Assembly (NCBI GenBank): GCA_032821775.1
Contig: JAVLRN010000003.1
Location: 1,302,001-1,366,000 of the forward strand
DNA: 64,000 nt
Direction of reading: 5' to 3'
DNA from: Sanguinoderma infundibulare
Taxonomy: Eukaryota; Basidiomycota; Agaricomycetes; Polyporales; Polyporaceae
The notes under the pieces are model-generated. The model was not told where the DNA came from. It saw only the letters and a list, made by a program, of their open reading frames with translations, and searched no databases. The position numbers were made by a program, and so were the translations under genes. The stretch's first letter is position 1. Every line of letters starts with the position of its first letter. Shown one piece after another: positions 37,265 through 47,380 of the stretch.

Positions 37265-38009
37265 CGACGATTTCGGCGTCGGATGGGGGGTGGCGGGAGC
37301 ACGACTGGACGAGGGCGGGGAAGGAGGGGGCGGCCAGTGCTGGTGGCTGTCGGGAAGTAAGGGAGACTCGCGCGAGGCCCCGAACAAGCGACTTGTGTTC
37401 GTCTGCCCAGGCGGGGTCACGTGACTGACACGCGGTTTCCGCCCCTCAAGCGCGCGTCCTCCGCCCGCCGCAAGAGACGGAGCATGTTTGAGGACGACGT
37501 CTACGCCACGAAGACGCGTGGAAACGCCTCCCCTTCGTGTCCGCAAGGCAACCGCCTCAGAGAAGCGTCACATTGGCTTCGAGTCCCGCTTTCGCGCCCT
37601 GGATCGCGCCTCACTGCCAGCGCTAATTGCCGCCGTCGTGACTCCGACTCTGGAGACTGGCATCGGCAACCATATCTGCTGGACGTCCACCATCCCGGGA
37701 TGCAGCTTCAGTAAATGTGGAGTAGACTCCTCGTAGAGACAACAACGACAACAAACGCATTGAGGACATCCCAATGTTCCACCTCGGCGCCCCGGCGGAA
37801 GCATGATCTGACACCGCCGCGTGCTCGTGAGAGCAAAGGAAGCGCGCTAACGCGTCCGACACGGGTCACGGCGCGTCAAGCTCGCAGATCGCTCCCATCC
37901 CTCCTTCCATCCTCCTCCCTCCTCGTCCACCTCATCCACTTTCTTCTTGCACAATCATATCTGACGACTCGCTCGGAAGAGAAATATCCCCGCAAGATTG
38001 TGGAACACA
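37265..38009. promoter_or_regulatory. Divergent CDC14 / MBP1 promoter with ACGCGT sites
   Basis: 745 bases between the two starts. Perfect ACGCGT (MCB) hexamers lie at 37514-37519 and 37850-37855. Two more sit just inside the flanking genes, at 37199-37204 in the first CDC14 intron and 38143-38148 in an MBP1 intron. ACGCGT is the binding site of MBF, whose DNA-binding subunit is Mbp1. The 3' part is pyrimidine-rich. A 97-residue open frame around 37,421-37,714 is not protein-like. Confidence 0.5.
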
Positions 38010-40470
38010 ATGCCGGACAGCCAGATTTTCAAGGTGTCGTCCACCCAAGTCTTCATCCCACTTTTACAATACTCATCGTCCTCTCTCAGGCCACATACAG
38101 TGGCATTCCCGTCTATGAAATGTACTTCCTGCGACGCGATTGACGCGTGCTTCTTTCTCTGAACAAACTTCACAGGATGTGCAAAGGAGTGGCCGTCATG
38201 CGGCGCCGGGCAGACTCCTGGCTCAACGCGACCCAGATCCTCAAAGTAGCCGGCTTCGACAAACCTCAGAGGACCCGTATACTTGAGCGAGAGGTCCAGA
38301 AAGGGGAGCATGAGAAGGTTCAAGGTGGATATGGCAAGTATCAAGGTTAGTCCATCACATCATTGTTGCTACCCCGCACTCCCTGATTTCTCCAATCTCC
38401 ATCCACCTAACCTCCCTGACTCCTCCGAATCCTCATCTCCTTGAATTCTCCAAACCCCAACCTCCCCGATTCATTAAGGCACCTGGATACCCCTCGAGCG
38501 AGGGCTCGCTCTCTGCAGACAATATGGATGCGAACCCGCGCTCAAACCCATCATCGACTTCCAGCCCGAAGCGAAGAGCCCTCCATTAGCTCCCAAGCAC
38601 CTCGTGTCTGCCCAATCCTCCAAGGCGAGCATACGTCGTGGTGGTGAGCCAACGAACGATCCTGTTGTCAGCACTCGATCCTCAAAACGAGCAGGACAGG
38701 ATGGCGACGGCTCCGATGTCGACACGTTATCCGTCCGCGGCTCCGAGGATGGAACAATGACCCCTTCTCCCTCCGAGGCTTCTTCCAGCTCCCGTACACC
38801 ATCCCCCATCCGCACCAGTCCTGGGCCTTCCGCTTCCGCATCCAATCCGATGGATGAAGACGAACGCTCACCATCACCCGTCCCCAGCCGCAAGCGGAAA
38901 CATCGCCAACTGGACGAAGAAGAGGGCAACGCGAATGACGGGTATGCGGCGAACGGGGCCCAACATGCTGCGTACGGCGACCAAATCCTCGAATACTTCA
39001 TCTCCGACTCGAATCAGATACCCGAAATCCTCATCAACCCGCCACCCGACTTCGATTCGAACATGTCCATCGACGATGACGGCCACACGGCGCTGCACTG
39101 GGCGAGCGCCATGGGCCGGATCCGAATAGTGAAGCTCCTGCTTACTGCTGGCGCAGACATCTACATGGTGAACAAAGCGGGCCAGACGGCACTCATGCGG
39201 AGCGTCATGTTCGCGAACAACTACGACGTCCGGAAGTTCCCCGAACTCTACGAGCTCCTCCATCGATCGACCCTCAACATCGACAACTCCAACAGGACAG
39301 TTTTCCATCACATCGTCGACGTCGCGATGTCGAAGGGCAAGACGCACGCCGCGCGGTACTACATGGAGACCGTCCTGCAGCGTCTAGCTGACTTCCCTCG
39401 CGAACTCGCGGACATTATCAACTTCCAGGACGAGGACGGGGAGACGGCGCTGACGATGGCCGCTCGCTGCCGCAGCAAACGGTTGGTGAAGCTTCTTCTC
39501 GATCACGGAGCGGACCCGAAGATTGCGAACCGCGACGGAAAGACGACGGAGGATTACATTCTCGAGGATGAACGGTTCCGGTCGTCGCCCGTCCTCCCCG
39601 CCCGACAACTATCCATCCGTAACGCTGCAGACGGTCCCTCCGCTACTCCTGCTGCTGCAAACGGTCCCTCCACCTACGCCCTCCTCACGCAGAGTGACCG
39701 CCCATCTCTACATTACTCCATTACTGGACAAAAGACAGCCACGCGCTGTGTGGGCGACATCACGATGATGCTCGACAGCCTCGCGGCGGCGTTCGACCAG
39801 GAGCTGAAGGAGAAGGACCGGGACTTGACTCAAGCCAACGCGCTCTTCACCAACATCCAGTCCGAGATCCTCGAGTCCCAACGGACGGTCTCCCACTTGA
39901 AGACGCAGGCGCAGGGGCTTTCCGCGGCGCAACAGACGGTCAAGCAGCTTGAGGACGAGTTGCAGGGGAAGATGGGGAAGCGGTTCAGGTTGGGATGGGA
40001 GAAGTGGGTCAAAGATGAGGAGGACCGCGAACGGGCGATGCGGGACGCGGCTGGGGGCCAGCTGATGTCCGCTGCGGGGGAGCCGGTGTCGGACCTCCTC
40101 GCTCTGCACGCGAACATCCCCTCCGATCCCGAGGAGCTGCGGAAGGAGTGCGAGCGGCTGAGGGAAGAGCTGGCAGGGCACAGGACGCGGCGGAAAGACA
40201 TGTTCGACCACCTCGTCAAGTTCCAGGCAGAGGCGGGCACCGGAGGGCGGATGACGGAGTACCGGCGACTGATCAGCGCGGGGTGCGGAGGGATACCGCC
40301 CGAGGAAGTCGACAGCGTGGTGGGCATGTTGTTAGAGGTGCGTGCGTTTGCTAAAGAGCGAGTGTCGTGGTCTGACGAGGTCTTCGACGCAGACTTTGGA
40401 GGCTGAGGAGCCGAGCTCGTCGACGGCGTGGAACGGGTCCGCGCGCACGGCGGGGTTACCGGTGGGCTGA
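38010..40470 (+). CDS. MBP1: APSES/KilA-N cell-cycle transcription factor (Mbp1/Swi4/Res type)
   Basis: DNA-binding subunit of the G1/S regulator MBF/SBF. The tiny first exon MPDSQIFK joins [11 protein letters not shown], then [20 protein letters not shown] and [20 protein letters not shown], then [11 protein letters not shown]. This is the KilA-N winged helix, roughly residues 10-100. A Ser/Pro linker leads to ankyrin repeats, with [40 protein letters not shown], and [20 protein letters not shown] then [18 protein letters not shown]. The C-terminal third is coiled coil ([20 protein letters not shown]). I take the last intron as 40338-40392 (55 nt), so the protein ends [19 protein letters not shown] at the stop 40468-40470; without it the frame stops at 40406. 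Confidence 0.92.
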
Positions 40471-40659
40471 ATGTAGCGCTTTTTGTACTCGTATTTTATG
40501 CTGTATTGTTGTGGAACGTCTGGGATCATTTTCGTTGTATCGTATAATATAACGCCTGGTAAACGTTGCCGCGATTTGTTGAGGCTCCTCGACATTCCAT
40601 GCCGCGACACGCTCGACGCGTCCAGTCCGTCGCGGTCGCGTGTGCGTGTTTCCCCTGCT

Positions 40660-40668
40660 TATATAAGG
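40660..40668 (+). promoter_or_regulatory. TATA box upstream of uL24m gene
   Basis: TATATAAGG, 106 bases before the ATG at 40774, in an otherwise 300-base gene-free spacer after the MBP1-like gene. Confidence 0.4.
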
Positions 40669-40773
40669 CGCCTACCAGAAATTCTGAGCTGGTGAGGAGC
40701 GTCTCTCGTGCAGCGTGCGCTGGTGCTCCCTTCCTCTACTCTTTGCATCTGGCCGTCTGGGACTGGCGGCGCG

Positions 40774-42044
40774 ATGTCCATTACGTCCAGGGAGTTGGCC
40801 CATGCGGCCACGACTGGCAGTTTCACGCGGAACTTCCGCCACCTACTCCCCGTGCCTCGATTCCTTGTCCGCGGACCCCTCATGCATGGTCAGTCCCACC
40901 CCAAAGACACGAAGCCGAAGGACAGGATCAAGTTCTGGAACATTGTACCCGGGGACTTTGTCAGGCTTCGTGGAGAGACGAACAGCCCTGTGCATGAGGT
41001 GCACAGGGTGAACAAGCTCGCGAACCGGGTCATATTGAAGCGGGAGATTAACAAGGCGGTGAGCACAGTTGTCCGATTCGCTGTTGCGTCTGATCTGACG
41101 AACGGCGGCGCATAGGGCTATGTTCCTGATGCCAGACAACGTTCGGGCGTGTCGGTGCCCTATGCACAGTGCCAGCTGCTGGTCGGCAAGTACGAGTACC
41201 CTCCCGAAGGCGACTCGACGGAGCCCAAGCTGCAAAAGTGCGTCTCGTTCATTGTTCTGCATTCACGCGAGCGTGCTGACATCGGACGTATGCAGTGTGT
41301 TCGCCACGCGTCTCGCTACCACGAACCCGTACTACTACAGGAAGGGGGGCTTCTGGATCTGGAGACGGTATGCGTTGAACACAGTTCCCCGTTTACCGAA
41401 ACACACCGAGAAAACTCGCACCTGGATACGGATACCTTGGCCTAAGCGGGGTGCAGTTACGAAGCCAGAACGTGAGCATGTATCGTCTACGCTTCCAGTA
41501 AGAGGTACTGACGGTGTCAACAGCGTCCGCGTATGACACCACGGAAGATTCTGTCCTCGAAGTCACCTACACCCCCCCGTCCCTGCCGGCCCGCCTCCTG
41601 TCGCCCATCCCCCAGATTCCTAGTGAGCAGGAATACATCACCTCCTTCTCAGACGAGGTCCTCGTCTCCCCCTCGGACCCCATCGAGGTACACATCCACA
41701 AGGAGCTCTCGAACCCCCACAGCCGCGCCAAGAAGCAGAAACGCTGGCAGGAGTTCCAGGTGCGGCAGAAGGAGCTCATGCACGAGTACATCAAGAACGA
41801 ATACGCGAACCTCGCCGGGCGCTCGAAGAAGGTCGCGCGCGCGGAGGCGATGTGGAAGTGGCAGCGGCAGCTCGTCGACGAGCGCAAGGCGGAGCTGAAG
41901 CGGCGCTGGCAGAACCGCGGCGCGGAGGAGCGCTTGCATAGGAAGAGCGTGCGCAAGGCGCGCAAGATGCGGCAGCGGGACGAGAAGCTGCGCAACTTGG
42001 TGCTGGAGGAGGCCAAGAACCAGGTCATGCCGCAGGGTGTGTAG
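40774..42044 (+). CDS. MRPL40: Mitochondrial ribosomal protein uL24m
   Basis: Large-subunit mitoribosomal protein. The ATG at 40774 starts MSITSRELAHAATTGSFTRN, a basic, hydroxylated presequence-like segment. The KOW/L24 core follows: RIKFWNIVPGDFVRLRGETN and EVHRVNKLANRVILKREINK, then GYVPDARQRSGVSVPYAQCQ after an intron. Next is VFATRLATTNPYYYRKGGFW and IWRRYALNTVPRLP. The C-terminal extension is long, helical and very basic (RQKELMHEYIKNEYANLAGR, WKWQRQLVDERKAELKRRW), as in fungal mitochondrial L24. The stop is at 42042-42044. Gene symbol follows yeast usage. Confidence 0.88.
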
Positions 42045-42127
42045 GGGGTGGAAGGTTGGATTGCGGAGGTCGTTCTACTGTATATTCCCGCACGTCGACT
42101 CTGCGAGAGTGGGCGGGCCCGAGGTAA

Positions 42128-42303
42128 TAGACTCTTTTCAACTCACGCGACACCAGGCCAGACCCAGATTGTTGAGTGGAACGTGGCATGCCGCATACTG
42201 GCGGGGTTCACTGTGGATTCCGAGGGTGATATCTAGACTCTGTTCAGCTTACACGACATCGCGCCACACTTACATAGCGGACTGGGACGCGGCACATCAC
42301 CGA
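42128..42303. repeat. Imperfect direct repeat, ~106-bp period
   Basis: TAGACTCTTTTCAACTCACG at 42128 recurs as TAGACTCTGTTCAGCTTACA at 42234. Similarity continues weakly through GCGACACCAGGCCAGAC / ACGACATCGCGCCACAC and GAGTGGAACGTGGC / GACTGGGACGCGGC. Looks like an old tandem duplication. Confidence 0.55.
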
Positions 42304-42372
42304 CAAATTATGGTCCTGGCCTCGGAGTCAACCAGAAGCTTTGGGGTTTCGTCTGGGGTTCGCAAGTGTAGA

Positions 42373-42433
42373 GTCTACACACGCTTTTGCAAGTGCGCGG
42401 TTTATTATACCGACCGCACTTGCAAGTGCGCGG
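42373..42433 (+). repeat. Inverted repeat, left arm (61 bp)
   Basis: Matches the reverse complement of 43254-43314 at 60 of 61 positions. Begins GTCTACACAC, ends TGCAAGTGCGCGG. The only mismatch is the tenth base. It contains the perfect 16-bp palindrome CGCACTTGCAAGTGCG at 42415-42430 and two copies of TTGCAAGTGCGCGG. Confidence 0.9.
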
Positions 42434-42585
42434 CCCGCCGGTCCCGGTCCACTCCCTTCTCCTATCCCCTCTCCTCCGGCCCCTCCTCTAGTTTGTATTT
42501 ATAGCCCTGCTATAAGCGCATCTTGTACATCTTTTCGGATACAATGGTAATTGATTAATTTTCAAAAACAAAATGCCACCATCGA

Positions 42586-42642
42586 GACTCGAACCAACGA
42601 CCACCAAACACTTTACTAACAACCCAATTTACCATTACACCA
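42586..42642 (-). other. tRNA-like Pol III promoter module (SINE-head-like)
   Basis: On the minus strand, TGGTGTAATGG (42642-42632) matches a tRNA box A of Gly/Glu type. GGTTCGAGTC (42595-42586) matches box B, 36 bases further on. Acceptor and T stems do not pair, so this is not a functional tRNA. It is followed by TTTTGTTTTTG. Read away from the island centre, the 61-bp arm lies about 150 bases downstream. Confidence 0.55.
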
Positions 42643-43078
42643 CCAGTTCCTTATACCTGTTGGGGAGGACAATGTATATAACACATACTTACAGCCCCGA
42701 TGCTCGCGCCCGCGCTGATGCAAGTGACTGCGCCGCCTGATTCAAGTGACAGCCCATCTGATGGAGGCGCCTCGCCCTGATGCCAAGCGTCTCGCCCCTG
42801 ATGCAAGCGTCCTCCGGGAGTGTCCCAGAAGTGCGTGAAGTGCGTGAAGTCCCAGTGGGGTCGTACTTGCAGATGACCCCAATATTTGCAAGTCCACGGC
42901 AGTGCTCAGCCCTGGAAGGTATCTGATAGAGAACATATGCACAAAGAATTCATTCAACACTTTCCAGAGTGTGCAATTGCATCAGGGCGCCGCCATCTGG
43001 GCATTGGGCGGAGATTCATGCTGGGTCGTCGCACTACATAGGGCAAATGATAGTATTACTCCCAAGGAGTATATAGAC

Positions 43079-43160
43079 TAGTGGATTGGAGTACTGTTCA
43101 AAACAAGATGGCTCGTGTTGCTGGGGGTTCAAACCCTGATTTTGCCGTTGTCTTTTTTTT
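43079..43160 (+). other. Second tRNA-like Pol III promoter module with T8 tract
   Basis: On the plus strand, TAGTGGATTGG (43079-43089) resembles box A and GGTTCAAACCC (43126-43136) is a good box B, again 36 bases apart. A run of eight T at 43153-43160 would terminate Pol III. No cloverleaf can be drawn. The other 61-bp arm starts about 95 bases further on. Confidence 0.55.
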
Positions 43161-43253
43161 CCCGACCCGACAATCGCGCACCTCCGACAATCGCGCGACG
43201 GTTGCCCCTGTCTACCCCGCGCGCCATCACCGCCCAGCCCCCTCCGGATCTTC

Positions 43254-43314
43254 CCGCGCACTTGCAAGTGCGGTCGGTATAATAAACCGCGCACTTGCAA
43301 AAGCCTGTGTAGAC
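43254..43314 (-). repeat. Inverted repeat, right arm (61 bp)
   Basis: Partner of 42373-42433, 820 bp away, 60/61 identical in inverted orientation. Holds the same 16-bp palindrome at 43257-43272. No clear target-site duplication flanks the pair. Confidence 0.9.
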
Positions 43315-44222
43315 GGCTCCGCAAGTGCTGGCTTTCGGGGGTCCGGCTCTGGCGCCGGTCCGGGAGTCCTACTTTGTCGTTTCAAGCCCGAGCCGCAAAG
43401 GCGATAGAAAACATTCTGACATATACCAGAGCTTGTTGCTCCAGTTGCTCCATCATCAAACTATCAATCTTACTCAGTTGCGCGGCTGTGGGCCTCCTGT
43501 CCTCGCGAACTGCTCCATAACCTCCGTTTCGGCTTTGCGGCTGAACATCCCCCCCGGCGCACACCATGGCCATACACATACTTTCAAATCTTCACCGAGG
43601 ACGTGAGGGGAGCTCATCAAACTTCGAGAAGTCGTTGTCAATCCGAAGCCAAATGCATGCAAAGCTGAATCATGACCTCCCGCAGCCGCTTCGGAGAGTT
43701 TTCGGTCGTTGCGGTGAGGGGCATTCGACATTTTGCTTTCACGGGTCGACATTTGACCGGTCAGGGTACAGCGTATGCACGTCAAACGGCACGGGACATC
43801 CGTCGGTCCACACCTGTCCACACACTTTTTCATCATATACGGTGGGTCGTGTGGTTTTGGCCAAGTCGTAACATGAATCTTACATCTTCGATGCTCGGCC
43901 AAAGTTTCATTCACGGTCGAAGCTCAGACGAAGCGATTGCACACGCTTTCTGTGAAAGTTATCGGGAAGAAGTCGAATTCCGTGAAGTGACTCATGAGGC
44001 TTATCGAGCCTCGAGCTTACTCACCCACTCGCCTTCTGCGGCCGTTTTCCCGTCAAGACGCCGATGGCCATGCGATCGAGTCGAGGTCTGATTCGTATAT
44101 ATGGCTAGTGATGGCACTCACGAACTTCGTCGACTTCGCTGTCTTTCGCTCCATCCGGCTTGTCGTCCACGATCACGGGTGTCCTGAAGCTTTTTGAAGA
44201 CCCGAAGGCCTGACAATCGGCC

Positions 44223-46293
44223 ATGTCATCGGAGACGAACACGCTCAATGAGGCAACTGATGTTGAAAAGGCGCTTCAGGCGTCAGCCCAGCCCAAGGAG
44301 TTACCACCAACAGAGGACGACCCATACCTCTGTCACCTCGAGCCGGAGGATGACCCCAAAAATTTGCCGTCATGGAGGAAATGGGTTGCAGTGCTGACCA
44401 TCTGCGCATCGTCGCTCTGTGCGACGTTTGCGTCGTCTGTGGTGCGTTTCTCCCGTACTCCGAATTTCACGGATCGCCAACCTGATGTACCACAAGGCTG
44501 CGTTCACAGAGGCGGGCGTGGCGCGGGACCTCCATGTCTCCCATGAAGTGACCATACTTAGTATCAGCTTGTACGTGCTTGGTCTTGGGACGGGGCCGCT
44601 GTTCGTTGGTCCCTTATCCGAACTCTACGGGCGGAACATCATTTACCGCGTATCATATGTCCTCTTCTTTGCCTTCACATGGCCCACTGCATTCCCGCCT
44701 GACATCGGTGTGTGCACATGCGTATCTCCAGTTTGCTATGGCGTACTGATATGCATTTTTACCAGCTACGTACCTGGTCTTCCGATTCATCACGGGGATG
44801 TGTGGTTCGGCCTTTCTGAGCGTAGCGGGCGGGAGTGTCAGCGACCTGTTTGATAACGCCCATGTCGCGACGTGCGTTGTTCGAACGTGTTCAACCTTCT
44901 CATGATTCTAATAATGCACGGCTAGTCCCATGGCTGTCTATACGATTTCACCATTCATTGGGCCTGTTCTTGGGCCTCTGGTCGCAGGGTATGTCGGCGC
45001 CGCGAAGTATGCACTCAAGTGACACTGTTGAAAAATTTGCCCAATAGATTCATCGTGCAGGTATTTTGCCCGTCCTACCTTTATAAAAGTCGCAGTTATT
45101 GACATGAAAATCAGAACACGGATTGGAGGTGGTGTTATTACACACTACTCATCTGGCAGTTCGTGCAAACATGTCTCTTGTTCACCGTAGGTCTCATCCA
45201 CCTCTCACGTAGAGTTCGCAAGCTAACCGTGGATCGTGCTAGGTCGTTCCTGAGACGTACGTCCCTGTCATCCTAAAGCGCAAGGCCACAATGTGCGCAC
45301 AACTCCCTTGTACCTGTCAAACCCACGCTCACATTGCTGTCAGGCTGCGGAAGATAGACAACCCGAAGTGGCGGGCTCCCATCGAGCAACAAAACCAGAG
45401 CCTATTTCGCATGATCCTCTTCAGCATTTACACTCCGTTCCGTGCGTGTTCTACCCAAATACTAACATTTCAATAATTTCGTACTCAACCGTCTACTCAG
45501 GGCTCCTGCTTTTGGACCGCATGGCCCTCGCTCTAGACATCTGGTCCGCCCTGGTGCTCGGAATACTATATTTGGCGTTTCAGGCGTTCCCCATCATCTT
45601 CGAGGAAGTGCACGGGTTCAATGCCCAGCAAACAGGGCTCAGTTTCCTTGGGATCGGGTTTGGAATGGTCATCGCCCTCGCGACTCAACCATTCTGGAAC
45701 AGGCTCTACCGGAAGGAGGTCAGGGAGCATGACGGGAACGCGCCGCCCGAAGCGCGGCTGTCCATCGCGAAGGCTGGTGCCATCTGTGCGCCCATGGGTC
45801 CGTCTTTTCACGACATATCACTGTTTGAGATGTTTACAGTCCATTGTCGACCCCTCAACATACACATACAGGTCTGTATATTATGGCTTTCACGACGTAC
45901 AAACATGTGCACTGGATCGCGCCTATCATCGGCTCGATCCCGTTCGGCTCGGGGGTGTACTTCATCTTCACCGGCGTGTTCACCTACCTCGTCACCGCCT
46001 ACCGGCCCATTGCTGCGAGTGCAATGGCGGCGAACAGCGCAGTAAGGTCGAGCTTCGCTGCCGGCTTCCCGCTGTTCGCCACCCAGATGTACCACAGGTT
46101 GGGCACGGTCGGCGCGACTGCGCTCCTCGCAGGACTGTTAACCGCGATGGCGCCTTTGCCGTGAGTGATTTGTTTTCAGAGATGTAAACGAATGCCCGGT
46201 TCTCGACTAACGCAGATTTATGGAACGTGCAGCTTTGTGTTGTACAACATAGGTGCGAGGTTGCGGGCGAACTCTCAATTCGCCGTTGCGTAG
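44223..46293 (+). CDS. MFS transporter, DHA1 drug:H+ antiporter type
   Basis: Plasma-membrane 12-helix exporter family. The ATG at 44223 gives a hydrophilic N terminus (MSSETNTLNEATDVEKALQA..), then PSWRKWVAVLTICASSLCAT. After an intron comes AAFTEAGVARDLHVSHEVTI. Motif A-like GPLFVGPLSELYGRN lies between helices 2 and 3. Helix 5 has MAVYTISPFIGPVLGPLVAG with the antiporter GPxxGP motif, followed by WRWCYYTLLIWQFVQTCLLF and VVPETYVPVILKRKA. The second half carries LLDRMALALDIWSALVLGIL and HWIAPIIGSIPFGSGVYFIF. The end is FVLYNIGARLRANSQFAVA at the stop 46291-46293. About ten introns, each restoring frame, so the gene looks intact. Substrate unknown. Confidence 0.88.
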
Positions 46294-46834
46294 ACGCATG
46301 CGATAGACGACTAGGAGGCTGGGTCAACCACCGCACGACAGATACCTCAATCATTCATAATAGAGGCACTATAAGGATACCGAGTAATGATTAGGATCCA
46401 CACTCTTGCGCACGCATGTCCCAACTTGAATATTCATACTGCAACTCACCAGCAAAGGACAGGCATAATACTTCGCTGGTGACGCTTCCGGCTTTACTTT
46501 CGACTCGCACGCTGGTAAGCTGGCTCGGATTTCATTTTGAATAGTGTTTTGACGATAGACTGGACCAGCCGTGTCAGTGCGCGCAATTGAAGGAGCCAAT
46601 AGGCGACGGGTACCGATTACGGGAGACGCTCTGCACTCTGATTGGCCGGTAAGACGCTCTGCCATTTGATTGGCCGATACATTGCCCAAATTTGGCAGAG
46701 GTTTTGCGAAACGATCGCGGACATTAAACGCGGACGGCGGCCTACGGCGGCGGGAATTAATATTATTGGTGCCTTAGGATCCTGCTGGCTTCCCACGCTT
46801 CCCTCACCCAGGACCATCACCCACAGCAAACGCC
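46294..46834. other. Intergenic region upstream of COX8
   Basis: 540 bases. The 5' two thirds show no gene. The COX8-proximal part carries CCAAT elements, listed separately. Confidence 0.55.
46596..46679. promoter_or_regulatory. Three CCAAT boxes, two in a 28-bp tandem duplication
   Basis: CCAAT at 46596-46600 (+) and ATTGG (inverted CCAAT) at 46641-46645 and 46669-46673. The latter two lie in adjacent 28-bp units, 46624-46651 and 46652-46679, matching at 24 of 28 bases (AGACGCTCTGC..TGATTGGCCG). They lie about 160-240 bases upstream of the COX8 ATG. CCAAT is the target of the HAP2/3/5 (NF-Y) complex, a known activator of respiratory genes. Confidence 0.55.
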
Positions 46835-47180
46835 ATGTCGCTCCTCGCCCGCTCTGCTGCTCCCCTCCGTCAGGTCGCGGTTCGCTCGCGCGCCGCTCCC
46901 GCACGTTATATGTCGCATGGCGAGTACAAGGTGTGTTCTGGGTGCTCACACAACGAGGGAGAAGGCTGATGACGTGGTGTTTTTGAATGCCTGCAGCACC
47001 TTCCCTTTGAGACCGCGAACAAGGGTGCATTTGGCTTCAAGCTCGTGACCTACATGATCAGTGGCTTCTCCATTCCCTTCATTGCGGCTTATTACCAGCT
47101 GTGCGTGTTGCGTCCGCTCACTGTGTGGAAATGACTCTGACGGCACGATCGTTTGCAGGAAGAAGTCTGGCAAGGCATAA
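46835..47180 (+). CDS. COX8: Cytochrome c oxidase subunit Cox8 (VIIc)
   Basis: Small single-helix subunit of mitochondrial complex IV. Exons 46835-46930, 46997-47100 and 47159-47180 sum to 73 residues. MSLLARSAAPLRQVAVRSRA plus APARYMS is an Arg-rich presequence. The mature part has HLPFETANKGAFGFKLVTYM and a membrane helix (SGFSIPFIAAYYQL), then KKSGKA at the stop 47178-47180. The HLPF..N motif and the GFSIPF helix are diagnostic of subunit VIIc/Cox8. Convergent with the Dicer-like gene, 200 bases apart. Confidence 0.9.
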
Positions 47181-47380
47181 CAGAGCGCGCCCTGCGTGCC
47201 CTTTCTGTAGACCGCCTCAATTGTACTCGAGACAGACATTAGAATTAGACGGTCCCTGTGCCTCACAATATTCGTCTGAGCCAGTCTGGCCATGGCGCGG
47301 AAGAAGATTACCGAAGCCGTCAAGCCAAACACCCCAATGTCGATAAGGAGTCTATAGGGCCAGGACCGAATACGTGAGTA

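Larger units (their letters stand above)
42045..44222. other. Gene-free repeat island
   Basis: 2.18 kb between uL24m and the MFS transporter, the largest gap in the window. It holds an imperfect ~106-bp direct duplication, a 61-bp inverted repeat and two opposite tRNA-promoter-like modules, listed separately. Minus-strand frames around 43,382-43,914 have no recognisable motifs. AT-richer patches (42,540-42,660) contrast with the GC-rich flanks. Best read as an accumulation of short non-autonomous elements. Confidence 0.7.

Noticed and set aside
37421..37714. 97-residue plus-strand frame in the CDC14/MBP1 promoter
   Set aside because: Starts from a non-ATG codon, has no motifs, and its composition is that of random GC-rich DNA.
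42586..43160. Genuine tRNA genes
   Set aside because: Box A and box B are good, but acceptor and T stems do not pair, so no cloverleaf forms.
42373..43314. Classic cut-and-paste DNA transposon with terminal inverted repeats
   Set aside because: No transposase frame inside and no matching target-site duplication outside the arms; kept as SINE-like or inverted-duplication candidate.
43382..43914. Possible minus-strand gene in the repeat island
   Set aside because: Short overlapping frames, no recognisable domains, and no splice arrangement that yields a conserved product.
28571..46293. Secondary-metabolite cluster joining the 2OG oxygenase and the MFS transporter
   Set aside because: They are 14 kb apart with haem, cell-cycle and mitoribosomal genes between, and no backbone synthase or P450 is present.
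42045..46293. MFS transporter damaged by the adjacent repeats
   Set aside because: All its exons can be joined in frame to the usual C-terminal end, so it looks intact.
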